Below are positions 14,453-21,716 of a stretch of 25,195 nt of DNA, one piece after another (positions within the stretch are counted from its first letter, which is position 1; each line of letters opens with the position of its first letter). Source of the stretch: DATBHZ01 sp036557185 (GTDB lineage Bacteria > Actinomycetota > Acidimicrobiia > IMCC26256 > JAENVU01). The notes under the pieces were generated by a model, which was given only the letters and a program-made list of their open reading frames with translations, made no database searches and was not told where the DNA came from. The stretch is from the NCBI GenBank assembly GCA_036557185.1, contig DATBHZ010000181.1, forward strand, positions 1-25,195. Reading direction: 5' to 3'. The translations under genes were made by a program, and so were the position numbers.

Positions 14453-15313
14453 ATGAGCGCCGTCATGATGCCCGGCGGCCCGGTGGCAGACGCCGTGTTC
14501 GCGGAGCTCGTCCCGCGGATCGAGAAGCTCATCGAGGCGGGCTGCACACCGGGGCTCGGAACCCTGCTCGTCGGAGACGACGACGCCAGCGCGCGCTACG
14601 TCGGCATGAAGCACCAGAAGGCAGCCGAGCTCGGATGCACCTCGCGCGACATCGCGCTGCCGGCGACCACCACACAGGACGATGTCACGGCAGCGGTGCA
14701 CGAGCTCAACGGTGACCCCGCGGTCGACGCCATCCTCTTCCAGTACCCGCCACCGGACCACATCGATTTCGACGCCGCGTTGCTGGAGCTCGATCCCGAC
14801 AAGGACGTCGACGGACTGCACCCCGTCAACATGGGGCGACTCGCGTTGATGATGCCCGGCCCGGTGCCGTGCACCCCCGCCGGCATCGAGGCACTGCTCG
14901 CGCACTACGACGTGCCGGTCGCGGGGCGGAACGTCTGCGTCCTCGGACGAGGTGCGACATTGGGTCGGCCCTTGGCGTTGCTGCTCTCGCAGAAGCGTCC
15001 GACCGCGAACGCGGCGGTGACCGTCGTGCACACCGGTGTCCCCGACTGGCCGGAGTACACGAAGCGCGCCGACATCGTGATCGCCGCGGCGGGCGTGCCG
15101 GGGATCCTCCGGCCCGAGCACATCACACCGGGGCGAGTCGTGGTCGGCGGGGGAGTGCGCTACGAAGGCCGCAAGCTGCTCCCGGACGTCGACGAGTCCT
15201 GCGAGGAGATCGCCGGGTACATCACGCCGCGTGTCGGAGGTGTCGGCCCGACGACCATCGCGATGCTGTTCGCGAACCTCGTCGCGGCCGCTGAGCGGCG
15301 GGCAGGCCGATGA
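14453..15313 (+). CDS. folD: Methylenetetrahydrofolate dehydrogenase / cyclohydrolase
   Basis: Interconverts 5,10-methylene-THF and 10-formyl-THF with NADP. In the 286-residue protein the catalytic residues are in place: Y49 and K53 (ARYVGMKHQK), Q97 (ILFQYPPP) and D120 (DKDVDGLHPVN). The nucleotide-binding motif is GRGATLGRP and the C-terminal signature is PRVGGVGPTTIAMLFANLV. The usual QLPLP loop is QYPPP here, a mild deviation. AGGAG (14441-14445) lies 7 nt before the ATG. It follows purH on the same strand and supplies 10-formyl-THF to PurN and PurH. Its stop codon overlaps the next ATG by 4 nt (ATGA). Confidence 0.96.
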   Translation: MSAVMMPGGPVADAVFAELVPRIEKLIEAGCTPGLGTLLVGDDDASARYVGMKHQKAAELGCTSRDIALPATTTQDDVTAAVHELNGDPAVDAILFQYPPPDHIDFDAALLELDPDKDVDGLHPVNMGRLALMMPGPVPCTPAGIEALLAHYDVPVAGRNVCVLGRGATLGRPLALLLSQKRPTANAAVTVVHTGVPDWPEYTKRADIVIAAAGVPGILRPEHITPGRVVVGGGVRYEGRKLLPDVDESCEEIAGYITPRVGGVGPTTIAMLFANLVAAAERRAGR

Positions 15314-15498
15314 TCGTCGCGTGCCCGCTGTGCGCGACCGCTCACGAGGACGACGTGCGTTGCCCGTCGTGCCATCTCGACCCGGATTTCGGCCCGGCTC
15401 GCCCGAACCCGTTCCGCGGCGCGACGCTGTGGATCATGGCCGCGGTGCTCGTGGCCATCTATCTCGTCACACTGGCGATCGTTGCAATCACGAGCTGA
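15310..15498 (+). CDS. Small zinc-ribbon membrane protein
   Basis: A 62-residue protein with an N-terminal CxxC-x9-CxxC zinc ribbon (C5, C8, C18, C21), a proline-rich linker and one hydrophobic helix at about 39-60 (TLWIMAAVLVAIYLVTLAIV). By charge distribution the ribbon is expected in the cytoplasm. I know no function for it; such zinc-ribbon plus one-helix proteins are common and mostly unstudied. ATGA overlap with folD and a 9-nt gap to icd place it in the same transcript. The paired cysteines and clean helix make it a real gene despite its length. It could bind zinc, a nucleic acid or another protein at the membrane. Confidence 0.8.
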   Translation: MIVACPLCATAHEDDVRCPSCHLDPDFGPARPNPFRGATLWIMAAVLVAIYLVTLAIVAITS

Positions 15499-15507
15499 AG
15501 GGACCCG

Positions 15508-16701
15508 ATGGCCGAGAAGATCACGTTGACCGATGGAGTGCTGCACGTCCCCGACGACCCGATCATCCCGTACATCGAGGGTGACGGCACCGGCGTCGAT
15601 ATCTGGCCGGCAGCGCAGCTCGTCATGGACGCGGCGGCGCGCAAGCACGGCAAGACGATCGCGTGGAAAGAGGTGCTCGCCGGACAGAAGGCGTTCGACA
15701 CCGTCGGGAGCTGGCTCCCCGACGAGACGGTCGAGACGTTCCGCGACTATCTGATCGGCATCAAGGGGCCGCTCACCACGCCCGTCGGCGGCGGGATCCG
15801 CAGCCTCAACGTCGCGCTCCGCCAGATCCTCGACCTGTACGTCTGCCTCCGCCCGGTGCGCTGGTTCAAGGGTGTCCCGAGCCCGGTGCTCCATCCGGAG
15901 AAGGTCGACATGGTCATCTTCCGGGAGAACACCGAGGACATCTACGCGGGGCTCGAGGTGGAGGAGGGCACACCGGAGGCGAAGAAGCTGATCGAGCTCC
16001 TCAAGGAGCAGATGGGCTGGGACATCCGGCCCGACAGCGGCGTCGGCATCAAGCCCGTCTCGGAGACGGGTTCCAAGCGCCTCATCCGCGCGGCGATCCA
16101 GTACGCGGTCCGGCGCAATCGCAAGAGCGTCACGCTCGTGCACAAGGGCAACATCCAGAAGTTCACCGAGGGTGCGTTCCGGAACTGGGGGTACGAGCTG
16201 ACGCGCGACGAGTTCAGCGACGTCGCCGTCGGTTGGGACGACTGCGACGGCAAGCCAGGCGACAAGATCCTGGTGAAGGACAACATCGCCGACATCACGT
16301 TGCAGCAGGTGCTGACCCGTCCGGACGAGTTCGACGTGATCGCCACCACGAACCTCAACGGCGACTATCTCTCCGACGCGCTCGCGGCACAGGTCGGCGG
16401 CATCGGCATCGCGCCCGGCGGGAACATCAATTACGTGACCGGACACGGTGTGTTCGAGGCAACGCACGGCACCGCACCGAAGTACGCGGGGCTCGACAAG
16501 GTGAACCCGGGCTCATTGCTGTTGTCGGGCGTGATGATGTTCGAGCACCTCGGGTGGCAGGACGCCGCCGACGACATCGTGCGCGGGCTCGAGGCGACCA
16601 TCGCCGACAAGATCGTCACCTACGACTTCGCGCGCCTCATGGAGGGCGCGACCGAGGTCAAGTGCTCCGAGTTCGCCCAGGCGATCGTCGAACGTCTGTG
16701 A
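15508..16701 (+). CDS. icd: Isocitrate dehydrogenase (NADP)
   Basis: Oxidative decarboxylation of isocitrate to 2-oxoglutarate with NADP. The 397-residue dimeric-type enzyme has IPYIEGDGTGVDIWPAA near the N-terminus, the isocitrate and regulatory loop GGGIRSLNVALRQ (94-106; S99 corresponds to the serine phosphorylated by AceK in E. coli), the FRENTEDIYAGLE substrate motif, KDNIADITLQQ, and ATHGTAPKYAG, whose Lys-Tyr marks NADP specificity. It is the homodimeric E. coli-like form, not the monomeric form found in many actinobacteria such as corynebacteria. The ATG is preceded by a GAAGGGA ribosome-binding site and sits 9 nt after the zinc-ribbon gene. Confidence 0.96.
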   Translation: MAEKITLTDGVLHVPDDPIIPYIEGDGTGVDIWPAAQLVMDAAARKHGKTIAWKEVLAGQKAFDTVGSWLPDETVETFRDYLIGIKGPLTTPVGGGIRSLNVALRQILDLYVCLRPVRWFKGVPSPVLHPEKVDMVIFRENTEDIYAGLEVEEGTPEAKKLIELLKEQMGWDIRPDSGVGIKPVSETGSKRLIRAAIQYAVRRNRKSVTLVHKGNIQKFTEGAFRNWGYELTRDEFSDVAVGWDDCDGKPGDKILVKDNIADITLQQVLTRPDEFDVIATTNLNGDYLSDALAAQVGGIGIAPGGNINYVTGHGVFEATHGTAPKYAGLDKVNPGSLLLSGVMMFEHLGWQDAADDIVRGLEATIADKIVTYDFARLMEGATEVKCSEFAQAIVERL

Positions 16702-16719
16702 GCTCGGTGCCGTGATCGC

Positions 16720-17472
16720 GTGATCCTCGCGGAGCTGGACGTCCGGCACACGCGGCGCCACATGCCGACGCGGCGCGTCGCGCTCGACGCGAGCTATCTG
16801 CCGATGACCGGCCAGAGCCACGGTGCGGCGCTGCTGGAGGCCGTCGTCGCCGAGAACATCTCGTCGCTCGACGAGGAGCAGCTCGACATGCTGCCGAAGT
16901 TCCTGCACAGCGCGAAGAAGGGGCTGATGGTGCCTCGCATCGCGCTGCGGTACCGGCTCCAGACCGACACGCACGGCCTCGACCGCTCGCGCCACCGGCT
17001 GCTCGACGAGCACGGATGGCTCATCATCGAGCTCGACGTCCACGGCGCGGCCGTGCCACAGGTGATCGGTGCGGTGATGGCTGCCGCCTCGATGGGCCAG
17101 AGCTCGCGCCTGCGTGCGCTGCGCGCCATCGAAGCCGCCGTGCAGGCACCGGGCGTGATCCCGGAGCCTTTCATCGTCCGCAGGCTGTTCCACGGCGTGC
17201 CCCGCGATCGCCCGCCGCTCCCCTCCGCGGGCCCGATCCCCCAGCCCGCCGACTCCGAGTGGAACGGCGTCAGCTCGGACCGTCGGTGGGCGATGGAGGT
17301 GCTCGGCTTCACGGCAGGATCGGACCTCGGACGCGACGACGTGCAGCGCCGCTTCCGGCGCTTGCTCCGTCTCGCGCACCCCGATCACGGTGCCGAATCC
17401 GTCGGCGCCGCCGATCGCATCGCCGAGCTCTCCGAGGCGCGCGCCCTGCTCCTCGACGCGGTGAGCACCTAA
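16720..17472 (+). CDS. Protein with a C-terminal J domain; N-terminal part unknown
   Basis: A 250-residue soluble protein. The last ~65 residues form a J domain: RRWAMEVLGFTAGSDLGRDDVQRRFRRLLRLAHPDHG with the Hsp70-stimulating HPD at 220-222, followed by a helix ending EARALLLDA. The usual order is reversed compared with DnaJ, where the J domain is N-terminal. The first ~165 residues (FLHSAKKGLMVPRIALRYRL, DEHGWLIIELDVHGAAVPQVI) are not recognisable to me; a proline-rich linker joins the parts. This layout suggests a J-protein that brings a specific client to DnaK. It starts at GTG 18 nt after icd (alternative ATG 16762) and ends 19 nt before the convergent padR gene. No SD is obvious. Confidence 0.8.
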   Translation: MILAELDVRHTRRHMPTRRVALDASYLPMTGQSHGAALLEAVVAENISSLDEEQLDMLPKFLHSAKKGLMVPRIALRYRLQTDTHGLDRSRHRLLDEHGWLIIELDVHGAAVPQVIGAVMAAASMGQSSRLRALRAIEAAVQAPGVIPEPFIVRRLFHGVPRDRPPLPSAGPIPQPADSEWNGVSSDRRWAMEVLGFTAGSDLGRDDVQRRFRRLLRLAHPDHGAESVGAADRIAELSEARALLLDAVST

Positions 17473-17491
17473 CGAGAGCGGGGAACCAGCG

Positions 17492-18031
17492 TCAGTCCAG
17501 GTCAGCGAGCAGGCGGTACACGTCCTTGCGGGCCTGCACGATGACGGCCGTGGCCCGCTCGATGGTCGGTGAGTGGCGCGTCACGATGGCCTGCTTGGCG
17601 GCGAGGTCGAGGCTCTTGACCGCTTCCCAGAGCTTGCGCATGTCGGTGCGGCCCGCGCCGAGCTCCTCCCACGGCAGACCGTGCTCTGCGACGCGCGTGC
17701 CGGCCTCTTCGCGGCCCTGCGCGGTGATCTCGAACGTGCGCTTGCCGTCCGCCTCCGTGGCTGTCAGGAGCCCCTCGTCGGTCAGCATCTGTAGCGCCGG
17801 GTAGACCGAGCCGGGGCTCGGCCGCCACGCTCCTTCGCTCTTCTCCTCGAGCCGCTGCATGATCTCGTAGCCGTGACCGGGGCCGTCGGCGAGGCACACC
17901 AGCAGCGCGGTGCGGATGTCGCCGCGGCGCATGCGGCCGCGCGGACCGCCTCCGTGCCGGCCTCCGCGTCGCGCGTGCCGGCGGCGTCCTCGGTCGTCGT
18001 GCTCTCTCTCGTTCGTGTCGCTCATCCTCAT
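17492..18031 (-). CDS. PadR-family transcriptional regulator
   Basis: A 179-residue repressor-type protein. After a basic and glycine-rich tail rich in Arg and His (about 9-36, RGRRRHARRGGRHGGGPRG), the PadR winged-helix domain begins at 38: DIRTALLVCLADGPGHGYEIMQRLEE, then PSPGSVYPALQMLTDEGLL, the wing GKRTFEITAQG, and a C-terminal helical dimerisation part. The histidines in the tail recall YqjI-like metal-responsive PadR proteins, but metal binding is speculation. Two ATGs compete; the one at 18029-18031 has AAAGG 6 nt upstream and is preferred over 18025. Its promoter contains an 18-bp palindrome, so it is likely self-regulated. The target beyond itself is unknown; mdh diverges from it. 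Confidence 0.92.
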   Translation of the reverse strand: MRMSDTNEREHDDRGRRRHARRGGRHGGGPRGRMRRGDIRTALLVCLADGPGHGYEIMQRLEEKSEGAWRPSPGSVYPALQMLTDEGLLTATEADGKRTFEITAQGREEAGTRVAEHGLPWEELGAGRTDMRKLWEAVKSLDLAAKQAIVTRHSPTIERATAVIVQARKDVYRLLADLD

Positions 18032-18085
18032 GTTGGCCTTTCGGTTGGCCGGGCTCCGTCGAGCCCGGGCGTTCATCACGACTCG

Positions 18086-18117
18086 ATCACGATATATCGC
18101 GATAGAACGCAAGTCAA
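18086..18117 (-). promoter_or_regulatory. padR promoter with palindromic operator
   Basis: On the minus strand: -35 TTGACT (18112-18117), a 17-nt spacer and -10 TATCGT (18089-18094), the best promoter match in the window. The spacer and -10 are covered by ATCGCGATATATCGTGAT (18086-18103), an 18-bp dyad with one mismatched symmetric pair. A repressor bound there would block polymerase. The predicted transcript begins near 18082, giving a leader of about 50 nt with an SD. Being PadR's own binding site is inference from position. Confidence 0.65.
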
Positions 18118-18187
18118 GCGGGTGCACAGCCCGATCGGGAGGGCGCGGCGATCGCCCTCGGGTGGGGAGAGCGGCCGCGGAGGCCGG

Positions 18188-18193
18188 TAGATT
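18188..18193 (+). promoter_or_regulatory. Candidate -10 (TAGATT) of a leaderless promoter, mdh
   Basis: TAGATT is followed by 7 nt and the mdh ATG at 18201, so transcription should start at or next to the A of ATG. No SD precedes the start. The PadR operator lies about 85 bp upstream. Confidence 0.5.
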
Positions 18194-18200
18194 CGGCCTC

Positions 18201-19190
18201 ATGGCGAAGTCTCCCCTCCACGTCACCGTCACCGGCGCAGCGGGCCAGATCGGCTACTCGCTGCTCTTCCGGATCGCCTCCGGCCAGCTCCTCGGGGAGG
18301 ACCAGCCGATCGTGCTCCGGCTCCTCGAGATCGAGCCTGCGATGTCGGCGCTGGAAGGTGTCGTCATGGAGCTGGACGACTGCGCCTTCCCGCTGCTCGC
18401 CGGGGTCGAGGCCACCAGCGACGTGAAGACCGCGTTCGACGGCGTGAGCTGGGCGCTGCTCGTGGGCTCGATACCGCGCAAGGCGGGCATGGAGCGCGGT
18501 GAGCTCCTCAGCATCAACGGCGGCATCTTCAAGCCGCAAGGCCACGCGATCAACGAGCACGCAGCGAGCGACGTGCGCATCCTCGTCGTGGGGAACCCGT
18601 GCAACACGAACTGCCTCATCGCGCGCAGCAACGCGCCGGACGTTCCCGAAGACCGCTGGTTCGCGATGACCCGTCTCGACCAGAACCGCGCTCAGTACCA
18701 GCTCGCGCACAAAGCCGGTGTGCCGGTGGAGCAGGTCACCAACTTGGCGATCTGGGGCAACCACTCCGCGACGCAGTTTCCCGACTTCGCGCACGCGCGG
18801 ATCGCGGGCAAGCCGGCGACCGACGTCATCTCCGATCGCGCATGGTTGGAGTCGGCGTTCATCGAGACGGTGCAGAAGCGTGGTGCCGCCGTCATCGAGG
18901 CGCGGGGCCTGTCATCGGCCGCCTCGGCAGCGAACGCGGCAGTCGACTCGGTCAACAGCATCCGGACGGCAACAACCGGCGACGACTGGTGCAGCCTCGC
19001 CGTCGTGAGCCGTGGCGAATACGGCGCACCCGAGGGCCTCCAGTTCGGTTTTCCGGTACGCACGGACGGGAAGACCTGGAACGTCGTCGAGGGGATCGAG
19101 CACGACTCGTTCGCGCAGGGGAAGCTCAAGCTGACCACCGACGAGCTGCAGTCGGAACGCGACGAGATCGCCTCACTCGGCCTGGTCTGA
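18201..19190 (+). CDS. mdh: Malate dehydrogenase (NAD)
   Basis: Oxidises malate to oxaloacetate in the TCA cycle. The 329-residue product belongs to the group close to cytosolic/NADP-type MDH: N-terminal VTGAAGQIGYSLLFRIASG dinucleotide fold (about 9-27), the active-site loop SIPRKAGMERGELL with the substrate-binding arginines, VVGNPCNTNCLIA, MTRLDQNRA with the catalytic Asp and Arg, and the catalytic His188 in IWGNHSATQFPD. The acidic LLEIEP after the second strand favours NAD. The ATG start is fixed by the N-terminus and the -10 7 nt upstream. An alkyltransferase gene follows after 13 nt and may be cotranscribed. Confidence 0.95.
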   Translation: MAKSPLHVTVTGAAGQIGYSLLFRIASGQLLGEDQPIVLRLLEIEPAMSALEGVVMELDDCAFPLLAGVEATSDVKTAFDGVSWALLVGSIPRKAGMERGELLSINGGIFKPQGHAINEHAASDVRILVVGNPCNTNCLIARSNAPDVPEDRWFAMTRLDQNRAQYQLAHKAGVPVEQVTNLAIWGNHSATQFPDFAHARIAGKPATDVISDRAWLESAFIETVQKRGAAVIEARGLSSAASAANAAVDSVNSIRTATTGDDWCSLAVVSRGEYGAPEGLQFGFPVRTDGKTWNVVEGIEHDSFAQGKLKLTTDELQSERDEIASLGLV

Positions 19191-19203
19191 CGGGCCGGCG
19201 CGC

Positions 19204-19698
19204 GTGGGCCGGGGCTGGTGGCGCCAGACCACTCCAGTCGGCGAGCTCCTTATCGTCGCATGCGACGGCGTCGTGGAGCGCGTGCAGCTTCCCTGGGATC
19301 GCGAACCGCCCGCCGACATCGCGCCGGGCCGCGACGCCTCCGTCGCCCGTGAGCTCGACCGGTTCTTCGCGCGTCGGTCACGGCACCTTGACGTCGAGGT
19401 GGACCTGACGAGCGTGTCGGCACCGTTCTACCGCTCGTCGCTCGTGACGCTGCGCGAGGAGGTCCCGTGGGGCGAGACGGTGACCTACGGAGAGCTGGCG
19501 TGCATCGCCGGCCGGCCGGGTGCAGCGCGCGCGGTGGGGAGCGCCGTCGCTTCCAACCCCGTGCCGATCATCGTCCCGTGCCATCGGGTGCTCGCTGCGA
19601 ACGGGCTCGGCGGGTACGGCGGCTCGGCGCCGACTCGCCTGGCGGTCAAGCGCCGGTTGCTCGAGCTCGAGGGATCACTCGCCCCGCTGCAGCCCTAG
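19204..19698 (+). CDS. ogt: Methylated-DNA--[protein]-cysteine S-methyltransferase
   Basis: Repairs O6-alkylguanine by transferring the alkyl group to its own cysteine. The 164-residue protein has a divergent N-terminal domain and the full C-terminal domain: VPWGETVTYGELACIAGRPGAARAVGSAVASNP (helix-turn-helix with the arginine finger) and the acceptor Cys126 in IIVPCHRVLAANG, then GGYGG. Length fits Ogt/MGMT without an Ada domain. The start is GTG, 13 nt after mdh. The 3' end overlaps the opposite-strand neighbour by 24 nt. Confidence 0.93.
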   Translation: MGRGWWRQTTPVGELLIVACDGVVERVQLPWDREPPADIAPGRDASVARELDRFFARRSRHLDVEVDLTSVSAPFYRSSLVTLREEVPWGETVTYGELACIAGRPGAARAVGSAVASNPVPIIVPCHRVLAANGLGGYGGSAPTRLAVKRRLLELEGSLAPLQP

Positions 19699-20184
19699 GC
19701 CGAGCAGGAGGTCCTCGTGGAGCTGCATCCACACGGTGTGGTACGAGTCGATCGCGGGTGAGACGAACCACTCGTGCGCGCCGTCCTCCACCTGCGTGCG
19801 CGCCTGCCGCAGCAAGCCCCGGTAGTGCGCGTACCGGGGTACGTGCTCTCCGAGCGTCAGCAGGACGGGTCCGGCCTTGTCGTCGAGCGCACCGAGCCGC
19901 TCGACCGTCTTCCACCCGCGGTCGATCTGCCAGTCGCTGCACACCTGCGTCACGGCACCGTTGAGAGGAAGGAAGCGCTCGTACGCGCGGACGACCCGCG
20001 CGCGCTCCGGGCTCGCGTCGTCGTACCGGAACCGAGCGTCGGCCTCGCGGCGGCCGTCGGGGGTCAGCACCAGCTTGTCGCGCCGCTGTGTCGCGTAGCC
20101 CTGCTCGACGAGGATGGCCGCTCCCTCGCCGGGTGCGCACATGCCGCGCAAGCGCAGTTGCAGCAGCAGCTCCTCGGCTTGCAC
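19675..20184 (-). CDS. Winged-helix-like protein next to the PEP swivelling-domain gene
   Basis: A 169-residue soluble protein of unknown function. The N-terminal ~60 residues look like a small winged helix-turn-helix: ELLLQLRLRGMCAPGEGAAILVEQGYATQRRDKLVLTPDGRREAD, where DKLVLTPDGRREAD is a MarR/PadR-like wing. The remainder is helical and aromatic-rich (RAYERFLPLNGAVTQVCSDWQ; HEWFVSPAIDSYHTVWMQLHEDLLL) and might be a ligand- or protein-binding part. It starts at GTG with a TAGATT -10 only 7 nt upstream, and diverges from the swivelling-domain gene across 37 bp, so it may control that gene or work with it. It overlaps the ogt 3' end by 24 nt. Confidence 0.7.
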   Translation of the reverse strand: MQAEELLLQLRLRGMCAPGEGAAILVEQGYATQRRDKLVLTPDGRREADARFRYDDASPERARVVRAYERFLPLNGAVTQVCSDWQIDRGWKTVERLGALDDKAGPVLLTLGEHVPRYAHYRGLLRQARTQVEDGAHEWFVSPAIDSYHTVWMQLHEDLLLGLGLQRGE

Positions 20185-20191
20185 CGGCGCA

Positions 20192-20197
20192 AATCTA
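20192..20197 (-). promoter_or_regulatory. Candidate -10 (TAGATT) of leaderless promoter, minus side of divergent pair
   Basis: Read on the minus strand, TAGATT lies 7 nt before the GTG at 20184, the same hexamer and spacing as before mdh. It sits in a 37-bp gap between two divergent genes. Confidence 0.5.
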
Positions 20198-20206
20198 ACG
20201 TCGCGC

Positions 20207-20212
20207 TAGGGT
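20207..20212 (+). promoter_or_regulatory. Candidate -10 (TAGGGT) for swivelling-domain gene
   Basis: TAGGGT is 9 nt before ATG 20222. It lies back-to-back with the minus-strand -10 at 20192-20197, so the two polymerases would compete for the same stretch of DNA. Confidence 0.45.
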
Positions 20213-20221
20213 CCCGGCGTC

Positions 20222-20599
20222 ATGGGCGACGGGATGGGCAAGGTCATGGGCAACGAGCTCGGATCCGGTACCGCAGTCTTCACCGCCGAGCCGGTGCACG
20301 GCGCGTGGCGCATGCTGCACGACCCCGACGACGTGTTGGCGCTCATGGACAGCTCGGCGGCCGGGGTCGTCGCCGGCGTGCGCGACGCGGGTGCGACGTT
20401 CCTCGCACCCATCTTCGACGAGCTGGCGGCGGTCGTGTGCCTCTCGGGCACGGTCCACAGCCACATCGGGATCGTCAGCCGCGAATACCGCGTGCCCTGC
20501 ATCATGGCTGCATCCTTCCACGACGGTCTGCCCGACGACGGTGCACAGGTCGAGGTCGACTGCTCCGCGGCAGAGGGTGTCGTGCGGGCTCTCGGATAG
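20222..20599 (+). CDS. Stand-alone PEP-utilising swivelling (phosphohistidine) domain
   Basis: A 125-residue protein equal to the mobile domain of PEP synthase and pyruvate phosphate dikinase. The sequence GTVHSHIGIVSREYRVPCIM follows the family pattern GGxxSHxAIxxRExGIPxV, with His81 as the expected phosphocarrier; the preceding glycine and Thr positions are altered (GTVHSH, not GGxTSH). In multidomain enzymes this domain shuttles a phosphate between an ATP-grasp domain and a substrate domain. Neither partner is encoded here, as in split systems such as phenylphosphate synthase. The start is ATG 20222; internal ATGs 12 and 24 nt on are alternatives. The 369-residue gene follows after 7 nt. 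Confidence 0.82.
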   Translation: MGDGMGKVMGNELGSGTAVFTAEPVHGAWRMLHDPDDVLALMDSSAAGVVAGVRDAGATFLAPIFDELAAVVCLSGTVHSHIGIVSREYRVPCIMAASFHDGLPDDGAQVEVDCSAAEGVVRALG

Positions 20600-20606
20600 C
20601 CGCGCG

Positions 20607-21716
20607 GTGACCGGCAAGGATTCGCTCAACGAGACGATCCTGTACCACGGCGCGATCTCCGGCGCGATGACCTCGGAGCGAACCGCGCTCGAGAGCGCGC
20701 TCATCCCGGTGACCGCCTACATCCTGATCGCATGTGTCGAGGCGTACCGGCGGTACCCCGAGATGATGCAGACCATCGCCGCCGCCGTGCCGCCCGCCGA
20801 GCTCGGATCCATGGGACGCCGCCCCGGCAATCAGATCGACGCGGTGCACCTCTGGTCGATCGTGAACTTTCCGCTGCTCGCGCGCCAGATCCTCGCGCCG
20901 TTCGGGATGATCGACCTCGACGACGACGCGCGACGGCTGACGACGATCTTCGACTTCTGGCGCCCGGCTGCACAATCGTTCCGGGCCGACGGGTACGTGC
21001 AGGCATGGGACGCCGGCCTCAGCGTGCCGCGGTACGGCGGTGAGGTGATCGGCGAGCTCCTCGAAGGCAGCGAGACCGTCGACGAAACCCGGCGTGCCGA
21101 CGTCGCACGCGCCAACGCGACCCTGACCTCGTTCCTGTTCCTCCTGTACTTCGACACGCGTGCCGGGTACCAGGACAGCGGTCCGTACAAACTCGCCGAC
21201 GGCCGCACGATGCTCGTGCGCGACTTCAACGAGTTCGGTGTGTCGCACTTCCCGTGGAGCCGCGACGTCTGTGCGGAGCTCCCGTGCTCGAACCTGACGG
21301 TCGCGTTCGTGATGGACGGCGTGTCGTTCACCACGAACGACTGGGGGACCTCGATCACGGATCCCATCGACTACCTCGCGCACACCGATGCGGTCGGCGT
21401 CTTCGAGCCCGTCGACGGAGCGCTCCGCCGGCTGCCGCTCGGTGGGCTCGGCTCGCTCACGGCATCGGTGCAGCAGGCGCAGCGCGCGCTGTACCGCACG
21501 ATCGCTGGAATGGAGCGCGCACAGAAGATCGATGCCGGCGCGTACGTGTACTTCACGTTTCTCCGTCCGTTCGCGCGCGCCGCAGGCGTCGAGGACCAGC
21601 TCGACTGGACCGTGCCGCGCGACAGCATGGACGTGTACGAGGCGATGTCGTCGATCGAGCGGATGCCCGAGGTCACGTACGACCCGTCCGTGCCGTATTA
21701 CACGCCGATTCCCTGA
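20607..21716 (+). CDS. Unknown 369-residue protein, partner of the swivelling-domain gene
   Basis: I do not recognise this family. The protein is soluble, without signal peptide or clear membrane helix. The N-terminal third is predicted helical (SALIPVTAYILIACVEAYRR; SIVNFPLLARQILAPFGMID), the middle has FLLYFDTRAGYQDSGPYKLADGR, and the C-terminal third has DGVSFTTNDWGTSITDPIDY and a segment rich in Tyr and Pro ending YDPSVPYYTPIP. Asp, Trp and Tyr are frequent, more like an enzyme or ligand-binding protein than a regulator. The start is uncertain: GTG 20607 lies 7 nt after the previous stop with no SD; ATG 20667 is the next option. The stop overlaps the next ATG by 1 nt, indicating translational coupling with both neighbours. 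Confidence 0.75.
   Translation: MTGKDSLNETILYHGAISGAMTSERTALESALIPVTAYILIACVEAYRRYPEMMQTIAAAVPPAELGSMGRRPGNQIDAVHLWSIVNFPLLARQILAPFGMIDLDDDARRLTTIFDFWRPAAQSFRADGYVQAWDAGLSVPRYGGEVIGELLEGSETVDETRRADVARANATLTSFLFLLYFDTRAGYQDSGPYKLADGRTMLVRDFNEFGVSHFPWSRDVCAELPCSNLTVAFVMDGVSFTTNDWGTSITDPIDYLAHTDAVGVFEPVDGALRRLPLGGLGSLTASVQQAQRALYRTIAGMERAQKIDAGAYVYFTFLRPFARAAGVEDQLDWTVPRDSMDVYEAMSSIERMPEVTYDPSVPYYTPIP

Noticed and set aside
15160..16467. 435-codon open frame on the minus strand opposite folD and icd
   Set aside because: Same antisense artefact; it would cover three genes, and its translation has no family motifs.
18032..18200. Extra small gene in the 169-bp padR-mdh gap
   Set aside because: Open frames there are only extensions of padR or shadows; the stretch is explained by a promoter, the palindromic operator and the mdh -10.
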